Positions 32,831 to 43,059 of a stretch of DNA of 64,000 bases are shown piece after piece. The translations under genes and the position numbers were made by a program. The stretch's first letter is position 1; every line of letters begins with the position of its first letter. The notes under the pieces were generated by a model. The model was not told the DNA's origin. It was given only the letters and a program-made list of their open reading frames with translations, and did not search any database. This stretch comes from Kappaphycus alvarezii (lineage: Eukaryota; Rhodophyta; Florideophyceae; Gigartinales; Solieriaceae): positions 248,001 through 312,000 of the forward strand of contig NADL03000859.1 of assembly GCA_002205965.3 (NCBI GenBank). The letters are read 5' to 3'.

Positions 32831-33780
32831 GTGAATCTAATCCCTATGGATCAGCCGCAAGTCACCCTAGAGTCCCTTAAGCAAATGGTGCTTCAGGTGC
32901 AGCAGAATCTTGAGCACGCCAATAACCAGATTGCGGCACACAGATCAGAGCTTACTATTTCAGCACAAAAGGTATCCTCCTTAGAATCTGAACTCGTAAA
33001 CGGCCGAAACCAGGCCAGTTCGTCAACTAATGCCCCAGTGGATAGTCAGGCTAGCCCAAAGAAAAACAAGCGAACTACATTCACTGGGAAAGGATCAATG
33101 GGCAGCCGGTGTGTTCAGATGGACAACTACCTCGGAGCAAATGATGGAAATGGACCCCTACACATAGCACTCAGCTACTTGGCTGGCAATGCCCATGAAT
33201 GGTGGATGGTCCACTTAAAGACAGAAGAAGGGAAAGGGATAAATTCCTGGCAGACCCTGAAGGGTGCTTTGACTCAGCGTTTTGAAGCATTGAACAAACA
33301 AAAGATCGCTCGAGACAAACTCGGGAAAAAAGTCAAAGATGTTCCTACCTTCAACGAAGACTTCAACAAAATTATACTCGACATCCCCGATATTGGAGTT
33401 AAAGACCAGATAGATCGTTACTCTCGCGGTTTGAAGTCCTATATCTGGAAGGCGTTGTGCACCAAATAATACGTCAATTTCTCCGATCTAATGGGGGACA
33501 CTGAACGAGCGGAGTCGGCCTATCGGCGTTCTGGACCCGGTAACCTACCAAAGTCTTCTGAAGGAAAGAATGGAAATGGAAGCTCTTTTGCTGGAACCAG
33601 CAGTCCTGTACCAATGGAAATTGGGAACGTAGAAGTGATACCGGGGCTGAAAAGAAACAATCCCAATATTCAGAAGCCTCACAAAGAAGAACGTGAAAGA
33701 TGTATGCGCGAAGGTCTCTGTCTCAGGTGCAGAAAGAAAGGCGACATGGCTAAGAACTGCGCAAAATCTCGGAGGAACTG
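32831..33780 (+). pseudogene. Gypsy2 gag (one stop), zinc knuckle with His replaced
   Basis: ORF 32831-33469 has a coiled-coil-like start (LKQMVLQVQQNLEHANNQIAAH). The capsid core follows (YLGANDGNGPLHIALSYLAGNAHEWW, ALTQRFEALN, FNKIILDIPDIGVKDQIDRYSRGLK). A TAA closes it, and the same gene resumes at 33491-33780 ending in a knuckle CLRCRKKGDMAKNC. The normal gypsy knuckle is CX2CX4HX4C. Here the His position is Asp, so RNA binding would be impaired. The gene is broken. Confidence 0.75.
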
Positions 33781-34270
33781 ATTGAAGGTCTTCAGTCAGT
33801 TCCAGTCATTGAAGAACCATTACAAACCCTTGTATTAGACAAAGAAAGTCGAGATTTATCATTGAATCAAACAAAAAGGTCCATCGTGTCCACCATCAGA
33901 TCGAATGCAACGTTCATTGAAACATTCTCCGCTGCATTCGAGAGAAATCACAAGGGTCTTCTCATTGTCACGGGTACAATTGCTGGTGGGCCAGCAAAAA
34001 TCCTCATAGGCCCTGGTGGTGAGATCAACTTCTTGAGTGAATCATTTTGCAAGAAACATCAAATAAAGACCCGAGATTCCAGAGAGCTTTCTGAAATGGT
34101 AACGGTGCGGACCAGATACTTCAAGAATTGGTAAATGCTGACAGTGTACATATTACCGCCTATACTGAACCTCTGTACTTTGCAGTAAGCCCATTGAAGC
34201 GTTATGATGCAATTATTGGGAAAGAATGGTGCGCCTTGCATGGGGCAAAAATCAATTGACTTAATAATGA
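33781..34270 (+). pseudogene. Gypsy2 protease region, active-site Asp lost
   Basis: The segment ILIGPGGEINFLSESFCKKH sits where gypsy proteases have (I/L)(I/L)DSGAxxNFIS. The catalytic D-S-G reads G-P-G. Remnants of the downstream part (RYDAIIGKEWC in another frame at about 34200) follow after stops. Confidence 0.65.
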
Positions 34271-34626
34271 GATGAAAATCGAGCATAAGGGAAATACATT
34301 CGTATTTATTGCTGATGATGCCGTAATGAGTCCTTTTGTATCTTTCAATACCATAGTTAGTGATTTCGATGTGAAAAAAGATTTATTTGCAGTTTTCCTT
34401 AGACCATTACATTCTAGTGAAGCAAGAGCACCAGTATGCCCTCGAGATATACAGAAGGGTTTGAAAACATTTGCTGATATGTTTCCAGAGAAGCTCCCAA
34501 GAGCTTCTCTGGAAACCACCGAGAAGGAAACAAGACTTTGAAATAGAATTAAAGGAAGGAGCAGAACTACAGAAGAAAGGCCTCTATAGACTTTCTGAAA
34601 AAGAAATGTCATAGCTCCGAAAACAG

Positions 34627-36112
34627 TTGGACGAAGTACTAAAAGCTGAGTTTATAAGACCTAGTAAGAGCCCTTGGGGAACTCCTATTCTATTCGTGAG
34701 CAAGAAGGATGATAGTCTACGGATGTGTGTGGATTACAGAGACTTAAACCGGCTTACGGTAAAAAGCAGCTACCCCTTACCACAAATTGAAGACATTTTC
34801 GACCAGCTTAATGGAGCAAAGTTCTTCAGCAAAATTGATCTTAGATCTTTTTTTCATCAGATCAGACTACACGAAAATTCGATTCCTTTTACCGCCTTCA
34901 GAACACGATGCGGGCACTTTGAATTTCTTGTTCTGCCGTTTGGACTCACTACTGCCCCAGCAACTTTCATGAGCCTAATGAATGATATTTTCAAGGATCA
35001 GCTCGACTTATTCGTGATCGTCTATCTGGATGATATTCTCATCTACAGTAACACATGGAAGGATCACTTGGATCATATTCGAACTGTACTCGAAATCCTC
35101 AGAAAAGAAAAATTGTTTGGCAAATTATCTAAATGTATCTTCGGAGTTACAGAAGTGGAGTACCTAGGGCACATCAATTCTCAAAGTAGTATTTCTGTTG
35201 ATCGAAACAATATAAGTGCAGTCATGGAATGGCCTATACCAAAGAATAAGCAACAAGTACAGTCTTTTCTTGGTTTTGTCAATTATTACCGGAGATTCAT
35301 AAAAGGCTGTTCAATTCTTGCAAAATCTCTGACAGGATTGACAAAAAAACGTGAATTTCCAATGGAGCCACACTCAAGATGATGCCTTCAAAGTACTCAA
35401 GCCAACACTTTGTAGCGCACCGATTCTCAGAAGTTTCGACGCCACACTGCCTATCTACGTAACCACAGATGCATCACAGTATGCAATTGGTGCAGTTCTA
35501 GAGCAGGAAGAATTAGGTTCTAAAAGGCCGGTCGCGTTTGCATCCAGGACTCTTAATGATGCGGAACAAAACTATGCGGCCCATTAAAAGGAACGTTTGG
35601 CCATTGTAGATTCCCTCAATTGGTGGAGATCATACCTTTATGGTAATTAATTCACCATTCACTCGGACCAATATCCCCTAAGATACCTAGGAACCCAACA
35701 AAACTTGTCTGCGAGACAAATTAGATGGCTGGAAAGATTAGGTAACTTCGACTTCAATATAATACCCATCTCAGGAAAATCAAATGTACTGGCGGACGCA
35801 CTATCGAGGCAACCACAAGATGTGCCGTCACCTGATCACCGAAACAATTCATTACTCCAAGAATTTATTACCAAGACATCCTCAGAATCCAATAACATTT
35901 CGACCATATCGTTCACGAACCCTGAGTTAGTGGGGTTGGTAGAAAATTATGGTAGGGATGAGAACCTCAGAACCCATTATCAAGATCCTAAATCTCCCTT
36001 TGAGCCTCTAAGGATAATTCTACTTAAAAAACGAAGATCTGTGTACCAGAAGGAACTTTCAGAGTCAAGCTTCTGCATGACTATCATTGCACGCCCAACA
36101 CGGGACATTTAG
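34627..36112 (+). pseudogene. Gypsy2 reverse transcriptase and RNase H (frameshift, stops)
   Basis: ORF 34627-35382: [36 protein letters not shown] (motif A), [18 protein letters not shown] and [14 protein letters not shown] (YLDD intact), then [20 protein letters not shown]. After a shift near 35375 the RNase H follows: YVTTDASQYAIGAVLEQEE, FASRTLNDAEQNYAAH, then TAA codons at 35586 and 35646, then IRWLERLGNFDFNI and LADALSRQP to 36112. Confidence 0.8.
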
Positions 36113-37356
36113 AAATAAGCAAAACTATCAAGAGAATATCGCCAAAGTTTTATTGGGAAAATTTAAGAACGGATGTAATCCGATACGTACGTTCCTGCCA
36201 ATGCCAGAGAACCAAAGCACCCAATCAGAAGCCCGCAGGTCTTTTACAAACACTAGAACCACCGAAAACCAAATGGACCCATATAACCATGGATTTCATC
36301 ACACCTCTCCCAAAGTCGAGAAGTGGAAACAACGGCGTGTTAACAGTCGTTGACAGACTTTCTAAGAGGATTAAAATAATACCAACGAAACCAAACACAG
36401 AGGCTCCTGAAACAGCACTGCTGTTCAGGAATCACGTATACCGAAATCATGGATTACCAGAGAATATCATATGTGAACGAGATCCCATCTTCATGAGCAA
36501 GGTTTGGACAAAACTTTTTGCTCTAATAGGAACAAAGATATCCCCCTCCTCTGCATACCACACACAAACTGATGGACAATCGGAGATAATGAACAGGAAA
36601 ATAGAGGAAATGATCCGTGCATTCGTTAGCTTCGACAAATCAGATTGGGATAATTTCCTGGTATACTTTGAAGTTGCTTACAACTCCTCTGTGAATGTCA
36701 CAACTTTCTCACCATTTTTCCTCAATTACGGAATTCAACCACGAACAGTACCCTTAGATGTTTTAGCGTCAGACAATCCAGCGGTAGCAGGTTTTCTAAA
36801 ACATATGCAAGAAGCATTAAGGAAAGCCCAGAATCAGATCCGAAAATCCAATGCATCCACCGCAAAATATGTAAACAAGAAAAGAAGGCCGTGTACGTTC
36901 AAGATTGGTGATAAGTTTAGGCTATCAACAAAGAACTTATCACTTGAAGATGCGGCTGGATCACGGAAACTGAATCCAAAGTATTGTGGTCCCTTTGAAA
37001 TAACAGAGGATATTAACGGTGTGACTTACCGTCTGCAGTTACCTAAACCGATGATCGACAGAGTAATACATAATGCATTCCACACTAGCCTCTTGAAACC
37101 GTTCTTTGAAGATGAATTCAACCGAAAAATTCCACCACCGCCACCACTCCAATTTCAAGATGAACATGAGGAATATGAACTTGAATCTATACTCGCTCAT
37201 AAAAAAGAACTTGGAAAAAATAAATTCCTTGTCAAATGGAAAGGGTACGGAGATCATGAAAACTCGTGGCTTCCCGAATCATACCGCAAGAATTCACAAA
37301 AACTTTTGAATAAGTACAAGCAGAAGCTCACGAATCGGGGCGATTCTTCTCTGTAG
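36087..37356 (+). pseudogene. Gypsy2 integrase with C-terminal chromodomain
   Basis: The long frame (36289-37356) has MDFITPLPKSRSG (first Asp), CERDPIFMSKVW (second Asp) and TDGQSEIMNRKIE (Glu), so the D,D,E triad is intact. The barrel region (FKIGDKFRLSTKNL, YCGPFEI) follows. A clear chromodomain ends the protein (YELESILAHKK, KFLVKWKGYGDHENSWLPE). The upstream zinc module is split in the 36.0-36.28 kb frames. This is the longest intact piece of gypsy2. Confidence 0.8.
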
Positions 37357-37366
37357 GGGGGATTGA

Positions 37367-37617
37367 TGTTGTATTTCACTTCACAGACCTTACAGCTTTA
37401 CACGAAATTCACTGCATCTACTGTACTGTAGATTCAAAACACTCGTAACCTTGCAGCCAGGGCAACTAGGCACTTTGCTGTCATTACACTTTCCTTACAG
37501 TTCTGAACACAGCGTTTGACCCCTGGTTTGGAGCGGCTGGCTTTACCCAGCCAGCCTCAACCAAAGTTTCAACCAAAGTTCTACCTTGATCTGCTCGTGT
37601 GCGCTTAACACCCCACA
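37367..37617 (+). repeat. 3' LTR of gypsy2, internally deleted to 251 bp
   Basis: It matches the first about 158 and last about 95 bp of the 5' LTR. The middle roughly 268 bp, including the TATA box, is missing, and the join falls at a CCC present on both sides of the deleted part. A purine tract TAGGGGGGAT (37354-37363) precedes it as the polypurine tract. Confidence 0.85.
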
Positions 37618-37637
37618 ACAGTGCACCGAAGAGAACC

Positions 37638-38490
37638 TCAATAGTGGCGCTGACGTTTAGCTCCAGGAGGTGACGAATGTGTGTCCAAGGGGCGACAATG
37701 AAGAGAAGTTCGGGTGGCCCCAAGGTCGGAAAACTCGCGGTCGTAACGTTCCACCAAAAGGGAAGGGTACGACACAGATTCCTGATGTAGGTGGGTCACA
37801 AAGTGCGACACTTCTTGCGCTCGGGACGATTGCGCCGCCGACAATTTGGTGACTTCGTTGCGTAACCACCTGCCAATGGCGAACGCGACCACCCAGGAAC
37901 GGGACATCTCCGAAGCCTGCTCCACAGATTCGGGTCCGGCTACCCCACGAGCCCAACACACCTCTTGGAGTTCAGATAATAAGACGGCAGTGCGGTCGAC
38001 TTGAGGATACACCGTGACCAATGTAGTCGGAGTGCCCCGCGAGGTGTTCGGTTCCACGGTTGTTGGACGCTGGGGGGGAAGAGGAGACGAGTCACCCCGG
38101 GGACGAGGGGTAGTATCACCGCGAAGAGCCCCGACCGAGGGAAGAATTTGAGTACCGTCATCGCCGTCATGGTGGGGCGCCGAAGAAGCCCGCAGATATG
38201 AGCGATATGCCGAGGAGGTGGTCGGTTGCTGAAAGACACCTTTGCCATTCGGCAGGAGATGCCACTCCTGGCTATCAATAGTCCATACCATCTCGGTATC
38301 GAACTTGAATGCAACCCATATTTCGTTCTACTTCCAGGGGTAAGCTCGAACCACCGCAGAAAGGCGTTCGACCAAGGCGACGGAGATGTCAGTACCGCAG
38401 ACGATGGAGTCGGTCCCAATTCCGGTTATGGCTGTAGTGCAATGCACCGAACTCGACCTAGAAAGGTAACGCTACCTATTGTGTAAGGCA
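37638..38490 (-). CDS. Antisense ORF 2 of gypsy1 (unknown protein, one in-frame stop)
   Basis: The minus ORF 38291-37638 (217 codons) extends upstream in the same frame past one TAG (about 38330) to about 38490. The reading includes TDISVALVERLSAVVRAYPW, then EIWVAFKFDTEMVWTIDSQEW. These segments look globular rather than like random antisense translation. A Pro/Ser/Thr-rich linker and a second ordered part (VVAFAIGRWLRNEVTKLSAAQ) follow. It lies opposite to gypsy1 transcription, downstream of pol. I recognise no domain and assign no function. Confidence 0.45.
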
Positions 38491-39304
38491 ATGACTACTC
38501 GGTGTTCGACGCCGCTTTCTCTTCACTCCCTCTGCAGGGTAGTAGCTCGAGAGTTCTAGGAACTCAAGCGGTAGAGGCTTTGACAAGCAAGGGGAAAGAA
38601 TGGGCAAATAGAGTTGATACGCTTTCTGCGGAAGATACCACAAAGGGCAAGAGCCACCGATACTCGTCCTCGGCGCAACAGGGCACAAGGGATACTCTTC
38701 CTCCCTATAGCGACAAACAAACCAAAAAGGTCAAAACCTGACAGCAATGAACAGGCTACTAAGCCAAGCTGGAGTTCGGGGGCCGAAGGGGATAGCTGCT
38801 ACTATAGCTCCAAGCACGGGAGCCTGAACTAACAGGGGCGTGACGTTGTAGGAGCAACAACTAGAGCCAAAACCGATTAACGGTGAAGAAGTCGGTACCT
38901 CCGGTACCTTGTTTACTAATGGTGGCACTCAGGCCAAGTAATAAATACTAAGTTAGAACTGAGCTCGTTAGGCGAGCTCTCCAGTTACTAGTTAGGATAG
39001 GTGTCGCTCTAATAGCTTGTTAGCAATAAATAATTATCAGGGTCAGTTATTGGACCACTACTTGGCCCAGTGGGGTCAGTCTACTGTAAACAGTCACGGT
39101 AAGAGTGCTAAAACAACAGGTGGCACGTGCCGAAAAATACAGTTCGAATTTCAAACACTTTTTCGGGTTATTGTAACCTCTATATCATTCAAAGTGCTAT
39201 TGCACTACAATGGCCTCCATCAAGGTGGTCGACAAGCGGAAGAGGCGACCGTCAGGAAGCTCGGAAGTAGCGTGATATACCGCCTCTTGGTTGCGTAAGT
39301 TGAA
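38491..39304. other. Gypsy1 3' region between antisense ORFs
   Basis: No ORF is recognised here. A perfect 7-bp hairpin GAGCTCG/CGAGCTC (38961-38979, 5-nt loop) is present. The stretch could be a degraded inserted LTR, but I found no ends or duplication. Confidence 0.35.
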
Positions 39305-40542
39305 CTAGACACCGTGCTTGGCGTAAACGCAGAACGCCACGAGGGCGCTCACTAAGAATTCGGACTTGCCGATGGTGTCCACCAAAACGGATGACGCGCC
39401 CTGATGGAGAAGTCGACTACCAAAGTAGGAGAACACAGGAAGAGTGGGCGTCGGCATCCCATGTGGGACCTCGATGTCGCGCCACCAATACGGAGAGGTC
39501 GGATACAGCTTTCCGCGGAGGAGACCCAGCATCGTCTAGAATTAGACATTGTGAAACCCCGCTAGGTGATTACGCTGATGACGCTACAGGGTCTCAATTT
39601 CCATGTCATCGGCCCACCTTTCGGATAGCCACCACGCCTGGTCAAACGGCTTTGAGAAGCAAACGAGGGAAACACACGCCTTGTAGGGTTCGTGATCGGA
39701 CGGTGGGTATCGCAAGAGATGATAAAGTTGATGATCGAATTCCTCTTTTGCGGGCACGCGCAAGAACTCCAAGTCGGTGATAGCGTCTCCAATACGGAGT
39801 TTCGGGGGGCGTGCTTACGCTCCGTCCAGGGGTCACTACCTTGCACCGGCTTCGCGAAATCAAAGCGCTCCACGACGAAACGGCGATGACGAAGAGAGCG
39901 GTAGTCCTCAAGGCTGATATCGTTGCTCCACCGCGAGGAGGGTGCCGGTGCAGACGGCGGATGGTGATCAGAGTAAGGGTCGGCATATGAGTCAGCGGGG
40001 AGCCATGTACCTGGCGGAGAAGAAACTGGCAGAGCAGGTCTCGGAGTTGGGACGGGCAGCATGGGCGCAAGTGACGGGTTCACCTGGGAAGTTGGTGCGG
40101 CAGTCAAAACGGGAGGCGCCTGAAGTGTGAAAAGCGGAAGAGAGGCAGAGAGCGAAGGCGGATCGGCGGTCGTCGGAGGCGGAATGGAGGACTCCCGACG
40201 CGGCGCAGCATACGGGTAGAAGGGGGAAGGTGCGGTGGGGTCAGGCATGATGCACCGGGGAGGTGAGGAGGACGTCGAAGAAGCGCAGTAAGGGGTTTGC
40301 CAAGGAGAGGACGGCGGTAGAGACATGAGGGGGCGCAAAATTTTGGGCACCGTCGGATGAATTTGGAACTGACGTTTTCCGGAAAGAACGGGGAGGTAAC
40401 GGTACTCAAAACCAGAGGGGTAATCTTGTACCGAGCGCGCCTCGAGGACGTGTCGCCATTTGAGGAGGGGGTTCTGTAGTATAGTAGCACCTTTGGAGTA
40501 CAGTGTGGGCTGTAAGCCGGGGAGAATGGACTGGACCGCCAT
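39305..40542 (-). CDS. Antisense ORF 1 of gypsy1 (unknown protein, starts inside 3' LTR)
   Basis: Minus ORF 40542-39562 (326 codons) begins within the 3' LTR (MAVQSILPGLQPTLYSKG). It continues through a Pro/Ser-rich region (about residues 85-215) to an ordered segment (ISLEDYRSLRHRRFVVERFDFAKP). A one-base shift near 39810 moves the better reading to KLRIGDAITDLEFLRVPAKEEF, HQLYHLLRYPPSDHEP and DQAWWLSERWADDMEIE. Beyond stops it goes on to SPYWWRDIEVPHGMPTPTLPVFSYFGSRLLHQG, ending at 39305. The aromatic-rich, low-stop sequence argues for a real gene carried antisense by the retrotransposon. I do not recognise the family. Confidence 0.5.
40462..40471 (+). other. Polypurine tract of gypsy1
   Basis: GAGGAGGGGG lies immediately before the 3' LTR, where plus-strand priming of reverse transcription would occur. 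Confidence 0.65.
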
Positions 40543-40974
40543 GGCCCATGTGGAGACATCGGGTGGACCGTTAGGTAAGTAGTTTGATATTTTAGTTTAG
40601 TTAGCTCCTATTGGTGGATCGAGGAGGTGGCGGTAGTGGGTCCACTTGTCCTTTAAGAGCAACGTGCAGTAGTGTAGCATTACAGTAGTAGAAGTAGGGT
40701 AGCACACCTTATAAGAAGGACGGTAGGGGTAGTAGAGTCGTAAAGGTATGCACCCTTTGGCCCCCAACTCTAAGGTCTTCAAGCCGTCGAAACCTCTAAG
40801 GTGTCCCCTTTTTCCCCCTTAAGGTTAATCGTCCGCCCAATGAACCTACTCCTTTACTAGTGCTTCCCTCGCAAGCTCCTATAGACGAAAAACCGTGCTC
40901 CTGCAGTGCTCTTCTGCGTTCTAGGTACTCTTTTGCTGGTGGCTACCGACGCACCCTATTGGTCTTATACCACA
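40473..40974 (+). repeat. 3' LTR of gypsy1 (about 502 bp)
   Basis: It matches the two parts of the 5' LTR in order and ends TATACCACA, followed at once by the GCCGG duplication. It lacks the 658-bp solo-LTR insertion. Confidence 0.85.
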
Positions 40975-42800
40975 GCCGGCCACTTGCGCCCCTTATTGAA
41001 GGCCGCACCGTGCGCTACCAACTCTTCATCTCCAAATTCGAACTCCCCGACTTTTCCTTTGGTCTTGCAGGGTCCAGTAGGCTTCGCAACCACGCCAGAA
41101 TCGGCTAAGGTTTCGATAAGCCGATGATGGGGACCGGCGTCACTGAGAAATGCCACTGAATTATTGGCCAGCACCCCCAGATTAATTCTATACATCAGTT
41201 GGAAAGGAGAAGAGGCGTCGATTCGGTCGCGTCTGTGGTAACCGTATAGGACTTTGGGGAAGGATTCTGCCGAGTCTGTCCCACCGCGTACGATCTAACT
41301 TTTGAGCGCGTGCTTGATAGTTCCCACCATTCGCTCCGCGCGACCATTTGACATCGGCGCGTACCAAACACCGCCTTCTACTCTACTCCCTTCTCTTTCA
41401 CGTAATCTTGTACCGATAACGCCATAAACGCAGTCGCATTATCCGAAAAAATTATCTTTGGCGGTCCAAACTGTGATATTTCTCTTCCTCGATGAAACTC
41501 ATCACCATATTGGCCATAGAATCCGTCGTCGCCCACGCTATGGGCCACCTCTTCATATGTTTCACAGCGATCAGAATAAATCTTTTTCCAGTCTTCGAAA
41601 GCTTGAAGAATCTAACGAAGTCCATCGAGAAGGTCTCAAAGAGTCCAGAAACGGGATATCCCAAACTCGAGTTATACGTCGACAACCTTTTCGCATACTG
41701 ACACCCATCACAACCTTATACATACTCGGTGACATCACGGTACACCCCAAGACACCAGAATCGGTCTCTTACGAACTTTTTTGTCGAACTGACGTCCCAG
41801 TGCCCAATATCATCTTGAACGGTGGCCAGTATCTCTGAGTGTTGACCGATTGGAGGCAAGACACGGAGTCCGTCCTTCTCAAGACGAAAGAGGGTGTCAT
41901 TCCAGAGCATGAAACTTTTCGCACTCCGTCTAACCGCGACCTTCATCTTCGGGTCGGATTCTTGAACCATTTCTCCGGCTGGAAACCATGCTAACAAGTG
42001 CGGTTCCAAACCGTACAACTTTGGGTCTGCCTAATGAACTGTCTCTACCAATCCTTCTGTTATGTTTTCATCATTTATCCTCTCTTCCTTCTTGTTAGGT
42101 CTTCGCGAGAGATAATGTACCGCCTCATTCGCCATTCTCGGAAGACAATTGATATCAAAGTCGTATTCCGCTATCAAATGCAATCACGTTGCCAACCACA
42201 CGTGGATATCTTTCTGTTTGAACGCGGTTTGAAGGGCTTCATGATCTGTTTGGGCGACGAAAGGCTTTTTCGACAGAACATACGCTCCAAACTTCTTAAG
42301 AGCGAAAACCACGGCGAGTGATTCTTGTTCGCTTCTGGAGTAGTGGCGCTACTGGTCCGTCATCGTTCGATAAGCGAACCGAATGGGATGTATTTTCCCG
42401 TGCTCGTTCTTTTGCGATATAACATCCCCAATGGCTGCCGAAGAGGCGTTTTTCTCCACTGAGAAAGGAGAATTGAAATCCGGAAACGCCAATACTGGGG
42501 AAGTAGTCAGTTTTTCCCTCAAGTATTCGAAGTCCTCTTGCATCTCCGGAGTCCATTCTAAAGCCTTCTTGGCCGACGTTGCCGCGTGCAACACTGCTGA
42601 ACTGTCGGCAAATCCCTTATGAACCGTCGGTAGTACCCCGCGAGTCCTAGAAAACTCCGGAGTTCGGTCACATTTTTCGTCACCGGGGCTTCCGCAATGT
42701 CCTTGATCTTGAAAATTACTAAAAGTAACTCTAGAGTACAGTAGCCGACAAAATAGAAAACTGCGAACAAAAAGCGTCATACAAGTAGTCAAAAAGGGCA
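40975..42800 (-). pseudogene. Gypsy3 pol (RNase H, integrase), right half of split element
   Basis: Minus-strand pieces in order: ELRSFLGLAGYYRRFIRD and EWTPEMQEDFEYLREKLTTSPVLAF, then FSVEKNASSAAIGDVISQ (RT thumb to RNase H, 42.75-42.35 kb). The integrase zinc region follows at 42018-41716 (GHWDVSSTKKFVRDRFWC), then the core start at 41685-41452 (FSMDFVRFFKLSKTG). The C-terminal region is at 41195-40975 (LADSGVVAKPTGP, ending KGRKWPA exactly at the gypsy1 junction). The rest of the C-terminus lies at 21328-21175. The gag, protease and RT palm are absent. Multiple stops make it the most decayed layer. Confidence 0.75.
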
Positions 42801-43059
42801 AAATTTTTGGTGTCCCTTCAGGAGCAACCAACACTGTGTCGAGGGTGCACTGAAAAAAGGAAGGATAGGTTCCGCTTGGACGAAGGTATATGTAGGACAA
42901 GGGAAAATAAAGGACATTCACCAAGCATTACATAGGGTTACTACAGTAAATTCTGCGTGTTGCGTGGCACCGACAAATTGCGACGGGTTTCCTTTATAAG
43001 TTTTCTCTTTACTGCTCATTTTCATTCATGTCTCTGCAGTGTACACTGAGCAGCTACGT
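42801..43059. other. Gap between gypsy3 and copy E
   Basis: No gene is recognised. The phrase TTTTGGTGTCCCT at about 42815 also occurs at about 12270 near the decayed gag, so this may be gypsy 5' sequence. Confidence 0.3.

Larger units (their letters stand above)
29088..37617 (+). mobile_element. Gypsy2: chromovirus Ty3/gypsy element inserted in gypsy1
   Basis: TGTTGTATT starts both LTRs and CCCCA(C/T)A ends them. The target duplication is ACAGT (29083-29087 and 37618-37622). Order: 5' LTR, a long leader that carries foreign insertions (29.6-32.65 kb), gag, protease, RT/RNase H, integrase, chromodomain, polypurine tract, shortened 3' LTR. The LTRs differ at about 6% of shared positions by hand count, slightly less than gypsy1, as expected for the younger layer. 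Confidence 0.85.
21334..40974 (+). mobile_element. Gypsy1: chromovirus-type Ty3/gypsy retrotransposon, nested host of gypsy2
   Basis: The LTRs start TGCTGTA and end ACCACA. The whole is flanked by the 5-bp duplication GCCGG (21329-21333 and 40975-40979). Without its insertions, the 5' LTR is about 500 bp and the 3' LTR about 502 bp. Gag, protease, RT, RNase H, integrase and a chromodomain-like tail follow in order. Then comes a 3' region (28.6-29.08 plus 37.62-40.46 kb) with two antisense ORFs, and a polypurine tract. It is interrupted by gypsy2 at 29088-37617 and by a solo LTR at 21536-22193. The LTRs differ at roughly 7-8% of sites by hand count over the first 195 bp, so this is an old insertion. 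Confidence 0.85.

Noticed and set aside
38478-39300. Another solo LTR in the gypsy1 3' region
   Set aside because: TGTAAGG start candidate and a hairpin were seen, but no CA end with a matching 5-bp duplication could be found.
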